Assembly: GCF_000503775.1 (NCBI RefSeq)
Contig: NZ_KI629785.1
Location: 929,501-993,500, forward strand
Length of the DNA stretch: 64,000 nt
Source: Brevibacillus panacihumi W25
GTDB taxonomy: Bacteria > Bacillota > Bacilli > Brevibacillales > Brevibacillaceae
Reading direction: 5' to 3'
The position numbers and the translations under genes are program-made. Below the pieces are notes generated by a model. It was not told where the DNA came from. It saw only the letters and a list, made by a program, of their open reading frames with translations, and ran no database searches. This document shows, one piece after another, positions 24,364-33,633 of the stretch (positions within the stretch are counted from its first letter, which is position 1; each line of letters opens with the position of its first letter).

Positions 24364-24819
24364 ATGGAAACAAGAGTCGAAACTCTCCCGAACTATCGTA
24401 TTGCGTATGTACGACAATATGGTCCTTATGGTCCTGCCAATCTGCAGGCGATGCAAAAACTAAAAAAATGGGCGATGGAGAAAGGACTGCTTACCGAATC
24501 AGCTATTTTATTCGGAATACCGCAAGATAATCCGCAAACAACCCTTCCTGAGAAATGTAGATATGACGCTTGCATTGCCATCAGGAATGATGAACAGATA
24601 GATGATCTCGTCTGCGAAAGTGAACTACACGGCGGAGTTTATGTTATTTTTACCATCAAACATACAGCAGAAGAGGTTCAACGAGCTTGGACTGAAATTT
24701 TCCCAGCCATACACAACATGGGATTTCAGATTGACGGCAAACCTATTTTAGAAAAATACAGTGGCGACATGCTAAAGAATGATTTTTGTGAAATATGTGT
24801 ACCGATAAAACCGGTTTAG
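24364..24819 (+). CDS. GyrI-like effector-binding domain protein
   Basis: A 151-residue stand-alone effector-binding domain (SbmC/GyrI, AraC_E_bind) behind AAAGGAAG. The duplicated SHS2 layout is visible: VETLPNYRIAYVRQYGPYG at the start, ILFGIPQDNPQTTLPEKCRYDACI in the middle (cited in parts), VCESELHGGVYVIFTIKHTAEEV, and WTEIFPAIHNMGFQIDGKPILEKY. Such proteins bind hydrophobic drugs or toxins or protect gyrase. Without a DNA-binding domain it is not a regulator by itself. The next gene is a small membrane protein on the same strand, 88 bp away. Confidence 0.85.
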   Translation: METRVETLPNYRIAYVRQYGPYGPANLQAMQKLKKWAMEKGLLTESAILFGIPQDNPQTTLPEKCRYDACIAIRNDEQIDDLVCESELHGGVYVIFTIKHTAEEVQRAWTEIFPAIHNMGFQIDGKPILEKYSGDMLKNDFCEICVPIKPV

Positions 24820-24907
24820 CCTGATGGTTTTCTGATGTAACGCATTCCTTTTTAAGAGCGTAACCATTCATAGTATTGTACATATTTTCCATGAAAGGAG
24901 TAAAGCT

Positions 24908-25222
24908 ATGTATGGTTTGCTTAATCTTGGCAGTCTTGTTCTTGGTCTTGTCGCTTGGATCCTTCCTACTGTAAATCTTATGAGATATAAAAAGCATGGA
25001 CATCAAAATTGGGGCGTTCTCTCCATAATGAGTTTCGGCGCTTGTGCGATTTCACTAAGTTTCCAAATTTTCTATCACAATCATCTGGTGACGATTGAGG
25101 ACTGGGCTGCTCTGATGGATACGACGGACGCCGTGGCGTTCGCTACAGCCGTTCTTCTGATTGGTACTATCCTATTAAATGTAATGACTCTATTTCTATA
25201 TCGCGACAGAACAACAAAGTAG
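24908..25222 (+). CDS. Small three-helix membrane protein
   Basis: A 104-residue protein behind GAAAGGAG. Three hydrophobic segments are seen (about 4-24, 37-56, 76-96), the first containing SLVLGLVAWILPTVNLM and the last AVAFATAVLLIGTILLNVMTLFLY (quoted in part). A positively charged loop YKKHGHQ lies after the first. I recognise only a Bacillales small integral membrane type without assigned function. It may share a transcript with the GyrI-like gene. Confidence 0.7.
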   Translation: MYGLLNLGSLVLGLVAWILPTVNLMRYKKHGHQNWGVLSIMSFGACAISLSFQIFYHNHLVTIEDWAALMDTTDAVAFATAVLLIGTILLNVMTLFLYRDRTTK

Positions 25223-25243
25223 GAGTTACACTTGCTGAAAGTA

Positions 25244-25272
25244 CAAAAAAGCACCGGAAAACCGGTGCTTGC
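25244..25272. terminator. Terminator between the membrane gene and mtnE
   Basis: AAAAAAGCACCGG, loop AAAA, CCGGTGCTTGCCTT; usable in both directions. Confidence 0.85.
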
Positions 25273-25299
25273 CTTATGATAATGATTTCTAATCTCCGT

Positions 25300-26481
25300 T
25301 TACTTCCCCTTCGCTAACAATCCCAGACGCTCGATCCGCGATACCGCTTCTGCCAGACGCTGTTCATCGGACAAGAGGGCAGCCCGTACGTAGCCTTCTC
25401 CGGTAGGGCCGAAGCCGATGCCCGGAGCGACGACGACATGCGCTTTTTCCAGCAGCAGGTCGGAAAAGGATTCCGAGGTATAGCCGGCAGGTACTGGCAG
25501 CCAGGCAAAGAACGATCCTTGCGACGGCTGGGCTTGCCAGCCAATGCGGTGCAGATTGGAAAACAGCGCGTTGCGTCGTCCCTCATAGACGGCTACCAGG
25601 TCGCGGACGCATTGCTGCGAATCGGTCATGGCGCGGGCTGCCGCCATCTGGACGGCGCCAAACATGCTGACAAAATAATGGTCCTGAATCAGGTTGATCA
25701 GACGAACCAGCTCGCGATTGCCCACCATCGCTCCTACGCGCCAGCCCGCCATATTGTAGGTTTTGGAGAGCGTGTAGAACTCCACACCCACTTCCTTGGC
25801 TCCAGGGAGCTGCATGAAGCTGACTGGTTTTTTGCCGTCGTAGCTGATCGCTCCGTAGGCAAAATCATGGCAGACGACGATCTCATGCTTTTTGGCAAAG
25901 CGAATGGTTTCTTCATAGAATTCGATCGGCGCATTGACTGCCGTCGGATTGTTCGGGTAGTTCAAAAACATCAGCTTGGCGCGATCCAGGTCCGCTTGCT
26001 TCAATTGGCTGTAGTCAGGCAAAAACTGATTTTCTGCCTTCAGCGGCATCATCACCATGCGACCGTCCACTACCGCTACACCGGACCAGTAATCCGGATA
26101 GCCTGGATCGGGAACCAGCGCGACATCCCCCGAGTTCATCAGCACCTGGCAGATTTCCACCAAACCGGTTTTGCTGCCGAAGAGGATCGCTACCTCCTCT
26201 TCGGGATCGAGATCGACGTCGAATTCGTTTTTGTACCATTGCGCGACGGCTTGCTTCAGTTCCAGGCGTCCGCTGAACGGCGGGTATTTGTGATGCAGCG
26301 GATTGCTTGCCTGTGCCTGCATTTCTTCAATAATATGCGGCGGTGTCGGCAAATCAGGATTTCCTTGTCCCAGGTTGATTACGTCATGTCCGGCAGCGAT
26401 CACTTTGTTTACCTTCGCCACCAGCGTGGCAAAAAACTGTGTCGGCAACCGATCGATCATGTCGGCAGGTTGGATGCGCAT
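25300..26481 (-). CDS. mtnE: MtnE-like transaminase
   Basis: A 393-residue fold-type I aminotransferase very close along its whole length to Bacillus MtnE (YkrV): LPTQFFATLVAKVNK, DVINLGQGNPDLPTP, HKYPPFSGRLELK, VPDPGYPDYWSGVAVVDGRM, LNYPNNPTAVN, HDFAYGAISYDGKKPVSF, PLP Lys in YTLSKTYNMAGWRVG, and GSFFAWLPVPAGYTSE. MtnE aminates 2-keto-4-methylthiobutyrate to methionine in the methionine salvage pathway. The other mtn genes are not in the window. The 5' leader contains part of an S-box (SAM riboswitch) core and a terminator, which fits regulation by SAM and supports this assignment over a generic aspartate aminotransferase. Confidence 0.8.
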   Translation of the reverse strand: MRIQPADMIDRLPTQFFATLVAKVNKVIAAGHDVINLGQGNPDLPTPPHIIEEMQAQASNPLHHKYPPFSGRLELKQAVAQWYKNEFDVDLDPEEEVAILFGSKTGLVEICQVLMNSGDVALVPDPGYPDYWSGVAVVDGRMVMMPLKAENQFLPDYSQLKQADLDRAKLMFLNYPNNPTAVNAPIEFYEETIRFAKKHEIVVCHDFAYGAISYDGKKPVSFMQLPGAKEVGVEFYTLSKTYNMAGWRVGAMVGNRELVRLINLIQDHYFVSMFGAVQMAAARAMTDSQQCVRDLVAVYEGRRNALFSNLHRIGWQAQPSQGSFFAWLPVPAGYTSESFSDLLLEKAHVVVAPGIGFGPTGEGYVRAALLSDEQRLAEAVSRIERLGLLAKGK

Positions 26482-26511
26482 CTCTCTTCAGATCCTTTCG
26501 CTCCTTGGAAT

Positions 26512-26620
26512 AAAAAACCCCTCTTTCCATACAGAAAAAGGGGTATACTCACTTTCAAGTCAAGAATGGGCACAGCATGGGAAGCTGTGGGGCTTCTTCG
26601 GGTCAGTCCCTCCACCTCTA
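26512..26620 (-). promoter_or_regulatory. S-box-like leader and terminator of mtnE
   Basis: On the minus strand AGAGGTGGAGGGACTGACCC (26619-26600) and GAAGAAGCCC match the 5' core of SAM-I riboswitches. The next expected GGCAACC and the GGTGC/AATTCC block are not recognisable; instead a CACAGC/GCTGTG hairpin follows. An intrinsic terminator (ACCCC, AAAAAGGGGT side at 26543-26512) precedes the gene. It is either a divergent SAM-I class member or a decayed one. Confidence 0.5.
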
Positions 26621-26715
26621 ATATGGCAGTAAAACACGCGGAATATCATGTTTTGAATCTTCTTCATACTACTTGAGCGATTTGCGTGTGTCAAGAATTT
26701 GCTTGGCCCTCCTGC

Positions 26716-27978
26716 CTACATTTTGCCTGCGAGAGGTGTAGGCGATAACGGCTTTTTGCCGCGCTTTAGGAACTGGTGGTGGAGCGCAAAGAATCCCACG
26801 GAAACCAGCGCCAGACCCGTCATGATGTAAAGCAATCCCTGTGCATCGTACTCCTGGAAAAGAAAGGCGCCCAGAAGCGGTCCGAGCATCCTTCCGGCGG
26901 AGCCGGTCCCCGTCACCAGTCCCTGAATAAACCCTTCCTGGCCTGCGGGGGTAAATTGTGCTGCTACGGTCGGAACAGCAGGCCACATCAGCATTTCGCC
27001 CAGCGTCATGATGAACATCGCTGCGAAAAAGCCCGCATAGGCTGTCGTCTGCGTAAGGATCAGCATGGAGAGCGCAAATACGTATGCGCCGAGCAGCATC
27101 TGGGAGATCAGTGTTTTGGCAAAGCGGCGGATCACCCAGGAAATCAGCGGCTGTCCGAACAGAATCAATCCGCCATTGAGCGTCCACAAGAAGCTGTACT
27201 GGCGCAAGGAAATACCTAATGATTGCATGTAGCTGGACAAAACCGTCGTCCATTGCACATATACGATCCAGCTAATCAGAAGCCCTGCGCAGAGCAGAAG
27301 AAGCGCGGTCCAGATGAACTGGCGCGACATCGCGGGAGCTGCGGGATGGGACGTTGGTGTCCCCCCTGCCTGCGGCTCTTCTGCAACAGTAAATGGCATG
27401 CTCTGGCTGTCTTTTAAATACCGCGGCAAAATGCATACGAAAAGCAGCAAAGCTGCGGTTTGTGTGATGGCGTTCCCAAAGAAAGTCCAGGCAAAGGAGA
27501 TACTGGCTAAAAGCCCCCCTAGCGCCGCCCCGGCCGCGACTCCGGCATTTTGCGCTACGTAGATCATATTGATGCCTTTTCGTCCTCCCTGCGGCCACAA
27601 GACGACTGCGAGTGCATTAATCACAGGGGACAGCATGCCGTAAAAAAGTCCGTTCAATAACAACAGAATCGTGTACATCGTAAAATCCTGGGTAAATCCC
27701 AGTCCTGCAGATACCGTTATAATGCCGATAGAGGCGATGACCATCGTCCGCAGCTTTCCCCAGCGGTCGAACATCATTCCGCCCAATACGCTTCCAACCA
27801 AAAAAGCCCCTTGGTTCAGCAGCAGCAAAAAGCCCGCCACCGTCAACGGCTTGCCCAGATGGTCGTGGATATAGATCGTGACCAAAGGCCAGATGCAAGC
27901 CATGCCAGTAGAAGAAATAACAGCAGCAATCGCCAGAAGACGAATGCTGCCCGGATAGGACTTCCATTTTTCTATCAT
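26716..27978 (-). CDS. MFS drug-efflux-type transporter
   Basis: Start at the ATG at 27978 behind AGAGGACC, overlapping the moaC stop as ATGA; 420 residues. Twelve hydrophobic segments are spread over the sequence in the 6+6 MFS layout, with the loop 2-3 motif [14 protein letters not shown] (about 62-75), and a central cytoplasmic loop (about 185-215). It resembles the MDR-type proton antiporters of Bacillales (YwoG/MdtG-like). Substrate is unknown. The translational overlap with moaC implies co-expression, but a metabolic link to molybdenum cofactor is not obvious. Confidence 0.85.
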   Translation of the reverse strand: MIEKWKSYPGSIRLLAIAAVISSTGMACIWPLVTIYIHDHLGKPLTVAGFLLLLNQGAFLVGSVLGGMMFDRWGKLRTMVIASIGIITVSAGLGFTQDFTMYTILLLLNGLFYGMLSPVINALAVVLWPQGGRKGINMIYVAQNAGVAAGAALGGLLASISFAWTFFGNAITQTAALLLFVCILPRYLKDSQSMPFTVAEEPQAGGTPTSHPAAPAMSRQFIWTALLLLCAGLLISWIVYVQWTTVLSSYMQSLGISLRQYSFLWTLNGGLILFGQPLISWVIRRFAKTLISQMLLGAYVFALSMLILTQTTAYAGFFAAMFIMTLGEMLMWPAVPTVAAQFTPAGQEGFIQGLVTGTGSAGRMLGPLLGAFLFQEYDAQGLLYIMTGLALVSVGFFALHHQFLKRGKKPLSPTPLAGKM

Positions 27979-28463
27979 TTTGAATGGTCCTCTCGTGTGA
28001 AATCTCCGCTCTTCCCTCCGGTTTTGCGCAAAAGTCCGGTCGATTCGATTACCATGGCTTTGTCCATCGCCTTGCACATATCGTACACCGTCAGTGCAGC
28101 CACACTCGCTGCTGTGAGCGCCTCCATCTCGACACCCGTTTTTCCGGTCGTCTTGACGGCAGCTTCGATCTCCAACGTCCGCTCATCTGCAAAAGAAAAG
28201 CGTATATCAATGCCAGTCAAAGGCAGCGGATGACACATCGGGATAATCTCCCAGGTTTTTTTGGCTGCCATGACACCAGCGACTTGAGCCACCGCCAGCA
28301 CATCCCCTTTGGCAACCCGCCCCTCGCGGATGCGTGCCAGCGTCTCTTTTTCCATCACCATGCGGCTGTACGCGACGGCTTCGCGCTTGGTGACATCCTT
28401 GTCGGAGACGTCGACCATTTTTGCCCGGTTTTGTTCATTAAAATGCGTCAATTGATCGTTCAT
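27975..28463 (-). CDS. moaC: Cyclic pyranopterin monophosphate synthase
   Basis: A 162-residue MoaC, usual length, behind GGGAGGGCTGC. Family motifs: [69 protein letters not shown] and the C-terminal [18 protein letters not shown] (longer ones quoted in part elsewhere). It converts the MoaA product of GTP to cyclic pyranopterin monophosphate in molybdenum cofactor synthesis. The later-step moaDE fusion and moeB/thiF-type gene lie 16 kb away at 44.6-46.4 kb; moaA is not in the window. It overlaps the MFS gene by 4 bp. Confidence 0.95.
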   Translation of the reverse strand: MNDQLTHFNEQNRAKMVDVSDKDVTKREAVAYSRMVMEKETLARIREGRVAKGDVLAVAQVAGVMAAKKTWEIIPMCHPLPLTGIDIRFSFADERTLEIEAAVKTTGKTGVEMEALTAASVAALTVYDMCKAMDKAMVIESTGLLRKTGGKSGDFTREDHSK

Positions 28464-28594
28464 GCAGCCCTCCCGTTAGACAACCTTTTTCCTTATCGTT
28501 CGCAAATGATTCCTACCTTCCTACCTTACTCCCGCGACGCAATAATTGCAATGAGGAAAGTGGTGGTGTGCCCAAGCATTCTGAAAAATAAAAT

Positions 28595-28615
28595 CCCGTA
28601 CTGCATTCGTACGGG
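28595..28615 (-). terminator. Terminator of the catabolic cluster
   Basis: CCCGTAC, 7-nt loop, GTACGGG, followed on the minus strand by ATTTTATTTT, just after the creatininase-family gene. Confidence 0.85.
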
Positions 28616-28644
28616 AAAAGGAAAAGCAAAGAATCGTTTTTTCA

Positions 28645-29466
28645 TTACAATTGATGATGATTCACTCTCGGATGATGCTCTCTCTCCTTGAAAATCTGGA
28701 TGAACTCCACCAGGCCATCGACGGCAGCCGCAAGCAGCTTCTCCCCTTTTTCCCGCGTGGCAACTGTCGGGTCTCCCAACGTACCCGTTTCTGAGATCGC
28801 GCTCCAGTACGGCATCATGACGACAGGACGTCCTTCTCCTTTCCCGACCAGGTCCAGCCAAAAATACTTGGAGTTCTTGAATTTGTCCAGGTCGCGAACT
28901 GCTTTTTCCATTTGCACAAGGTCTTCTTTGATCGCCAGATACATGGAGGTCTCCAGCTCACAGGCATGGTTCATCCCGCCCGGATTCTCGGATTCCCGGA
29001 TCTCCTCCGCCATTTCGATCAGCGGCTGCAAATCCCAATGAGAGATCGAAGCGCACATCACCTCGGGGTATTCCAGGATCGTTTGACGGGCGACTACCTG
29101 CAGCAAGGAGACGTTGCTCCCGTGTCCATTGAGCAGGAGAATGCGCTTGAAGCCTTGATGCGCGAGACTGCGGCATACATCGGTGACGTAGCTGATGAAG
29201 GTAGCGGACGATATCGAGATGACGCCGGGAAAATCCATCTGATGAGGCGCATATCCATGATTGATCGGGGGAATCACGACCATGTCCGCAGGGCTTTTTT
29301 GCGCAGCGCGCACACACACTTCATTGGCAAGCACGAGATCCGTATCCACGGGAAGATGATGGCCGTGCTCCTCGATCATGGCGACCGGGACCACCGCTAC
29401 CCGCTCCTCGCGGATGACCTGCTGGATTTCAGGCCATGTCATTTCAGCGAAAAGGTATTTGTTCAT
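28645..29466 (-). CDS. Creatininase-family amidohydrolase
   Basis: A 273-residue protein with ATAGGAGG before its ATG. Metal-site motifs of the creatininase family are complete: Glu and His in IEEHGHHLPVDTD (about 31-43), NGHGSN (about 113), and the Glu in HACELETSMYL (about 168). Members hydrolyse cyclic or linear amides (creatinine, formamidopyrimidine intermediates) and include the mycofactocin maturation protein; the substrate here is unknown. It is the last gene of the minus-strand cluster beside an M81 peptidase and a peptide importer, which suggests a role in opening or trimming an imported amide or peptide. Confidence 0.85.
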   Translation of the reverse strand: MNKYLFAEMTWPEIQQVIREERVAVVPVAMIEEHGHHLPVDTDLVLANEVCVRAAQKSPADMVVIPPINHGYAPHQMDFPGVISISSATFISYVTDVCRSLAHQGFKRILLLNGHGSNVSLLQVVARQTILEYPEVMCASISHWDLQPLIEMAEEIRESENPGGMNHACELETSMYLAIKEDLVQMEKAVRDLDKFKNSKYFWLDLVGKGEGRPVVMMPYWSAISETGTLGDPTVATREKGEKLLAAAVDGLVEFIQIFKEREHHPRVNHHQL

Positions 29467-29509
29467 CCGAGCATTCCTCCTATTCCCTTACATAGTGGAA
29501 GTTGATGTC

Positions 29510-30667
29510 TTACCATGCGGCAGCTATCAGCTTGCGTACATCTGCTTCTGTGAGTCGACGGGGATTGTTCGGAACGTAGCCATCCTCGATCGCCTGCTTG
29601 GCGATCATGTCGATGTTGGAAGCCTTCAGACCCAGCTCCGTCAATCTTTGTGGCATCTGAAGATCCTCGAGCAGGGAGCGTACGACGGCTGCTGCTTCCT
29701 TCGCCTTTTCTTCCAAGCTCCACGCATGCCTGCATCCCCCGCCCAACAGTTCAAAAACGTCGGCGTATCTGGCCGGATTGGCAATCCAGTTCCACTCGAT
29801 TGCATGCGGTAGCAAAATGCCGTTTACCAAGCCATGCGGCACATCATAATAGCCGCCGATGGCATGAGAGATGGCATGCACCACACCAAGCGAGGCATTC
29901 CCCGCCCCGATCCCGGCAATCGTGCTGGCAATCAGCATGTTGTTGATGGCTTCCAGATTTCGGCTGTCCGCCACGGCCGGACGTATGGCGCTGTGAATCA
30001 TCGCAAGCGCGTGCCGATTCAACGCATCGGTGATCGGATTGGCCTTTTTGCAGACGTATCCTTCAATCGCATGTGTCAAAGCATCGATTCCCGTAGCCGC
30101 TACCAAATACGAAGGCAGCTTCGTAAGCAAACAGGCGTCGAGAAAGGCGATTTTCGGAGCAAGCGAAGGACCGCCGACGATCATTTTCAGATGGCGCTCA
30201 TGGTCGCTGATGACGCATGCACGTGTTACTTCACTCCCGGTGCCTACTGTGGTCGGCACAGCAAATAGCGGAATCGCTTCTTTCTGAAATACACCGCGCC
30301 CCTCATAATTCCGAATGGAGCCGTGATTGGTCAGCAACAGAGCAAATGCCTTCGCTGCATCCATTACGCTGCCGCCCCCGACGGCGATGATCAGATCCGT
30401 CTGCTGTTCTCGAATGGCGAGATAGGCTTTGTCGATGTGGGCAACATCCGGATTGGACTGAACCTCGTCGAATACGGAATACCTGATTTTCGCCGCATCC
30501 AGAACTCCCATCACATGCTCAAAGACACCTGAGTGGACGATTCCCTGGTCGGTTATGAGCAAGATGTTCTCGTATCCCTGCTTGCGGATTTCCTCTTCCA
30601 TACGCTCCACGCAGCCCGGTCCAAAAACAAGCCGAGTTCCCAACAAAAACTCTTGGTACGAAAGCAT
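29510..30667 (-). CDS. Iron-containing alcohol dehydrogenase
   Basis: A 385-residue type III alcohol dehydrogenase. Start chosen at the ATG at 30667, with GGAGGGG 8 bp upstream, giving MLSYQEFLLGTRLVFG; GTG and ATG codons 9 and 6 bp earlier overlap the M81 stop. Nucleotide-binding GGGSVMDAAK (about 95) and metal-site DALTHAIEGYV (about 190) and HAISHAIGGYYDVPHGLVNG (about 258-277) are present. It should interconvert an alcohol and an aldehyde with NAD(P)H. The aldehyde dehydrogenase in the same cluster could act next on its product. Confidence 0.88.
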   Translation of the reverse strand: MLSYQEFLLGTRLVFGPGCVERMEEEIRKQGYENILLITDQGIVHSGVFEHVMGVLDAAKIRYSVFDEVQSNPDVAHIDKAYLAIREQQTDLIIAVGGGSVMDAAKAFALLLTNHGSIRNYEGRGVFQKEAIPLFAVPTTVGTGSEVTRACVISDHERHLKMIVGGPSLAPKIAFLDACLLTKLPSYLVAATGIDALTHAIEGYVCKKANPITDALNRHALAMIHSAIRPAVADSRNLEAINNMLIASTIAGIGAGNASLGVVHAISHAIGGYYDVPHGLVNGILLPHAIEWNWIANPARYADVFELLGGGCRHAWSLEEKAKEAAAVVRSLLEDLQMPQRLTELGLKASNIDMIAKQAIEDGYVPNNPRRLTEADVRKLIAAAW

Positions 30668-30672
30668 CGCCA

Positions 30673-32172
30673 TCACCCCTCCTCCATAAATCCGCCATCG
30701 ATTTCATCCAACGGCCAGATCGGGCGCGGGATTTGCTTGTAGGCAAAATGGGTAAAGTCGTTGGAAGCCAGTCCCGGTGCGTCTACGTAGATCACCTGGC
30801 TCACCAGCGGATCGAAGGCTGCCCGGAAGTGATTCTTCACTTTCAGCCCCAAGATCCGCTTCGTCGTCGGCTCAATCCCGATGTGGCGGAACAGCTCCGG
30901 ATCATTCGCAGAGAGGGCACGACCCGTCAGCAATATATCCAATCCCCCTGCCCTGATATGAGCGGCGCCATTGGTATCCACAAGAAGTCCGGTGTTCATC
31001 GGACCCTTGTTTGTGAAAACGCCATTGGTCAGCGCCATGATTTTTGCATCAACTTCTACCGGAGGTCCGAATTCCGGAGACAGCTTTCCGCCGAGAGACA
31101 ATCGAATCGTGGCTCCCGCTGCCGCTTCCATGCATGCCTGAAGCGACTCCTCGTCGTACAAAGCCCCGAACAACGCATTTTCGAGGTCCAGCGCAATCAT
31201 TTCCCGCAGGAGCTCCGTCGTATCCCCCGTGCCTCCGCTCAACGGATTGTCCGAAATATCTGCCAGAGCAATCGGCTTGTCAGCCTGGATTTGCAAAGCG
31301 CTCTGAAGGGCATCCCGCACTTTCGGCAAGGCAATCACAAAACGCTCCCGATTTTCCCACACCTGCTGCGCCAAAAAGCGGGCTGTTTTCCGTGTTTTTT
31401 CTTGATCTGTCCCAACGACCAGGACGCTTGCTCCCGCCTCCGGGATGTCCGCGTACGGAAAGCCTCCAAAGATTGAAGCACCGCCGATGTCCGGATCCTG
31501 TTCCTGTTTTTTGGCCAGCTCCACTAGATCGTGCATCGGCCCTTCTGCTGTGCGCATGTTCAGGCTGGGCAGCAAGGCGCGCAGCTTGACAAAGGAAGCG
31601 TAAAAGCGCGTACCGCCATCGAGCTGCCGATAGAGCATAGTCGCTGCTTTGCAGCCTTGCTCATACATGTCCACATGCGGGTAGGTCTTGAATCCGAAGT
31701 GCAGCGGCGTAAAGTCGAGAATGCGTCTGCCCAGATTGGCGTGCATGTCCAGCGTCGTAGCGATGGGCAGGGACTCTCCGACCTTCTCTCTGATGGCCGC
31801 GAGCATTTCGACCTCGGGATCAGTCACACCTTCGACGACCATCGCGCCGTGCAGCGCCAGCAGGAGCCCGTCCATTTCCCCGGCCTGCTCGATGGCGTCC
31901 AGCATTTGACTGCGGATGACCTCGTAGGTCTCCCGGGTTACCGGTCCGGATGGAATCGCTGCCGCGCAGAGGAGAGGAACCAGGGTCCCTCCCTTTTCCC
32001 TGACCACATCGATGAATCCGCCGACCTCTGTCTTGGTTCCGGTGTATGCGGCCAATATTTTCTCACCCTTGTGGTAGCCTTCCTGGATAAAGTCGTCCAG
32101 CGTCGTGCGGACCGGACTGAATGTATGCGATTCATGATAGAAGAATGCGATACCGATTCGATAGGAAGCCAT
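30673..32172 (-). CDS. M81 family metallopeptidase (MlrC-like)
   Basis: A 499-residue protein with AAAGGGGTG before its ATG. It matches the MlrC/DUF1485 family: RIGIAFFYHESHTFSP, AAIPSGPVTRETYE, LLALHGAMVVEGVTDPE, LDMHANLGRRILDF (His and Asp metal ligands), GFKTYPHVDMYEQGCKAA, and LADISDNPLSGGTGDTTELL. MlrC is best known for cutting the Adda-Glu bond in linearised microcystin, that is, peptides with a non-standard amino acid; most homologs have unknown substrates. The gene is tightly packed between the CoA-transferase and the alcohol dehydrogenase. Together with the importer, this suggests degradation of an unusual peptide or amide. Confidence 0.85.
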   Translation of the reverse strand: MASYRIGIAFFYHESHTFSPVRTTLDDFIQEGYHKGEKILAAYTGTKTEVGGFIDVVREKGGTLVPLLCAAAIPSGPVTRETYEVIRSQMLDAIEQAGEMDGLLLALHGAMVVEGVTDPEVEMLAAIREKVGESLPIATTLDMHANLGRRILDFTPLHFGFKTYPHVDMYEQGCKAATMLYRQLDGGTRFYASFVKLRALLPSLNMRTAEGPMHDLVELAKKQEQDPDIGGASIFGGFPYADIPEAGASVLVVGTDQEKTRKTARFLAQQVWENRERFVIALPKVRDALQSALQIQADKPIALADISDNPLSGGTGDTTELLREMIALDLENALFGALYDEESLQACMEAAAGATIRLSLGGKLSPEFGPPVEVDAKIMALTNGVFTNKGPMNTGLLVDTNGAAHIRAGGLDILLTGRALSANDPELFRHIGIEPTTKRILGLKVKNHFRAAFDPLVSQVIYVDAPGLASNDFTHFAYKQIPRPIWPLDEIDGGFMEEG

Positions 32173-32174
32173 GT

Positions 32175-32834
32175 TTACACCCCTTTTGTCTCCATGTTTT
32201 CTCTCCATTCAATGTCAAACTCGGCGCCCGTCTTTTGCCGCACTTCCTCCAGTGTCGAGTGGGGAGCCAGTTCGATCAGGCGCAGCCTGCCATCCCTTAC
32301 GCAGAAGACGGCCAGCTCGGTGACAATCAGATCGACAGGGCGCAGGGAGGTAAGCTCGAGCGAAGTCTCTTTGACAATTTTCGGCTGTCCGTCCTTGTTG
32401 GTGTGCATGGTGGCAACGATCACCTTCCCGGCTCCTTCCAACAAATCCATCGCACCGCCAACTCCCAGCACAGCCTTGCCGGGAACAGCCCAATTCGCAA
32501 TCTGGCCGTGCTGGTTGATTTCGAGCGTCCCGAGAATCGTCACATCGACATGGCCCCCGCGAATCATCCCAAACGATGCGGCACTGTCAAAAAAGGAGCT
32601 GCCTTCCTCGACTGTGACGGGGAGCTTTCCGGCATTGACCAGATCGGCGTCCGCATGATCAGGACTTGGAGACGGCCCTACACCCAGAATCCCATTTTCT
32701 GAATGAACGAACACCCGGACGTCTCGAGGGAGGTAATCGACCACCAGAGTAGGTATGCCGATCCCCAGGTTGACGATGTCTCCGTCTTGCAGCTCTTTGG
32801 CTGTACGAGCTGCAATATACTCCTTGACCTTCAT
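32175..32834 (-). CDS. CoA-transferase subunit B
   Basis: Start set at the ATG at 32834, which overlaps the subunit A stop as TGATG and sits behind GGGAG; 219 residues. The class I CoA-transferase catalytic Glu lies in SENGILGVGP (about 50), with GGAMDLLEGAGKVIV and TELAVFCVRDG further on. With subunit A it moves CoA from succinyl- or acetyl-CoA to a 3-oxo acid. The pair resembles ScoAB/AtoDA and the B. subtilis YodS/YodR proteins, which sit beside a class III aminotransferase as here. The M81 gene starts 2 bp after its end. Confidence 0.88.
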   Translation of the reverse strand: MKVKEYIAARTAKELQDGDIVNLGIGIPTLVVDYLPRDVRVFVHSENGILGVGPSPSPDHADADLVNAGKLPVTVEEGSSFFDSAASFGMIRGGHVDVTILGTLEINQHGQIANWAVPGKAVLGVGGAMDLLEGAGKVIVATMHTNKDGQPKIVKETSLELTSLRPVDLIVTELAVFCVRDGRLRLIELAPHSTLEEVRQKTGAEFDIEWRENMETKGV

Positions 32835-33493
32835 CAGTGACACTCTCCCTTCACAATCAGGTAATCAACGAAGAGATGCGGTGTCACGATTTCTTCTGCA
32901 GACAATGCTCCCACATCAACGATTTCGTCCACTTCCGCAATGACCGTCGCGGCGGCTGTCGCCATCATCGGATTGAAGTTGCGCGAGGATTTGCGATAGA
33001 TCAGATTCCCCAAACGATCAGCTTTATAGGCGCGAACCAGGGCAACATCGGCACGCAAGGAGGGCTCGAACAAATATTCCTTCCCATTGATCAGCTTGCG
33101 TTCTTTTCCTTCAGCCAGCTTCGTCCCTACCCCCGTCGGCGTATAGAAGCCCCCGATGCCCGCACCGCCTGCGCGGATGGCTTCCGCCAACGTCCCCTGC
33201 GGCAGGAGCTGGATTTCCAGCTCTCCCTGCTGATTGGCCTGCACGACATCGGGATTGGAGGTAAAGTAAGAGCCGATTGCTTTTTTCACCCTCTTCTGCA
33301 AGACGAGAACACCCAAGCCTTTTCCCGGTTCTCCCAAATTGTTGCTGATAATCGTCAGGTCTTTTACATGCGATTGGCTCAGCTCATTTACAATGGTCAA
33401 CGGGCAGCCTACCAGTCCAAAACCGCCGACCATCAAGCAATCTCCGTCTTTTATCAGCGCTACGGCTTCTTTCGCATCTATGATTTTTGCCAT
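32834..33493 (-). CDS. CoA-transferase subunit A
   Basis: A 219-residue subunit with GGAGGG before its ATG. The family's CoA-binding glycine motif GGFGLVGCP (about 23-31) and GGAGIGGFYTPTGVGT, EYLFEPSLRADVALVRAYKAD and NFNPMMATAA are present. It pairs with the overlapping subunit B to activate a 3-oxo acid as its CoA ester, which the cluster's thiolase could then cleave. A conserved hairpin and a terminator-like structure lie just upstream, between this gene and the solute-binding protein, so its expression may be set by attenuation. Confidence 0.9.
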   Translation of the reverse strand: MAKIIDAKEAVALIKDGDCLMVGGFGLVGCPLTIVNELSQSHVKDLTIISNNLGEPGKGLGVLVLQKRVKKAIGSYFTSNPDVVQANQQGELEIQLLPQGTLAEAIRAGGAGIGGFYTPTGVGTKLAEGKERKLINGKEYLFEPSLRADVALVRAYKADRLGNLIYRKSSRNFNPMMATAAATVIAEVDEIVDVGALSAEEIVTPHLFVDYLIVKGECH

Positions 33494-33513
33494 TGGAATC
33501 CCTCCGAAAAAAG

Positions 33514-33612
33514 AAATCCGGCAAAGAGGAAAAAACAGTTTCCTGTTTCCGCCACGCCTTTACCGGATTTAGATGAGACCATGGAAAGAGGGTATTTCTT
33601 TCCACTTCATGA
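33514..33612 (-). promoter_or_regulatory. Conserved hairpin plus terminator, copy A
   Basis: In transcript order: TGGAAAGA-AATACCC-TCTTTCCA (33604-33582), then the shared CCATGGTCTCATC (33584-33572), then a terminator-like hairpin AAATCCGG/CCGGATTT (33570-33514) followed by CTTTTTTC. The same order and near-identical sequence occurs at 43243-43348. Arms are kept while the loop length differs (7 versus 5 nt), which favours an RNA element. It sits 22 bp after the solute-binding protein gene. Confidence 0.65.
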
Positions 33613-33633
33613 AAATCCATCATTCGTGTCTTT

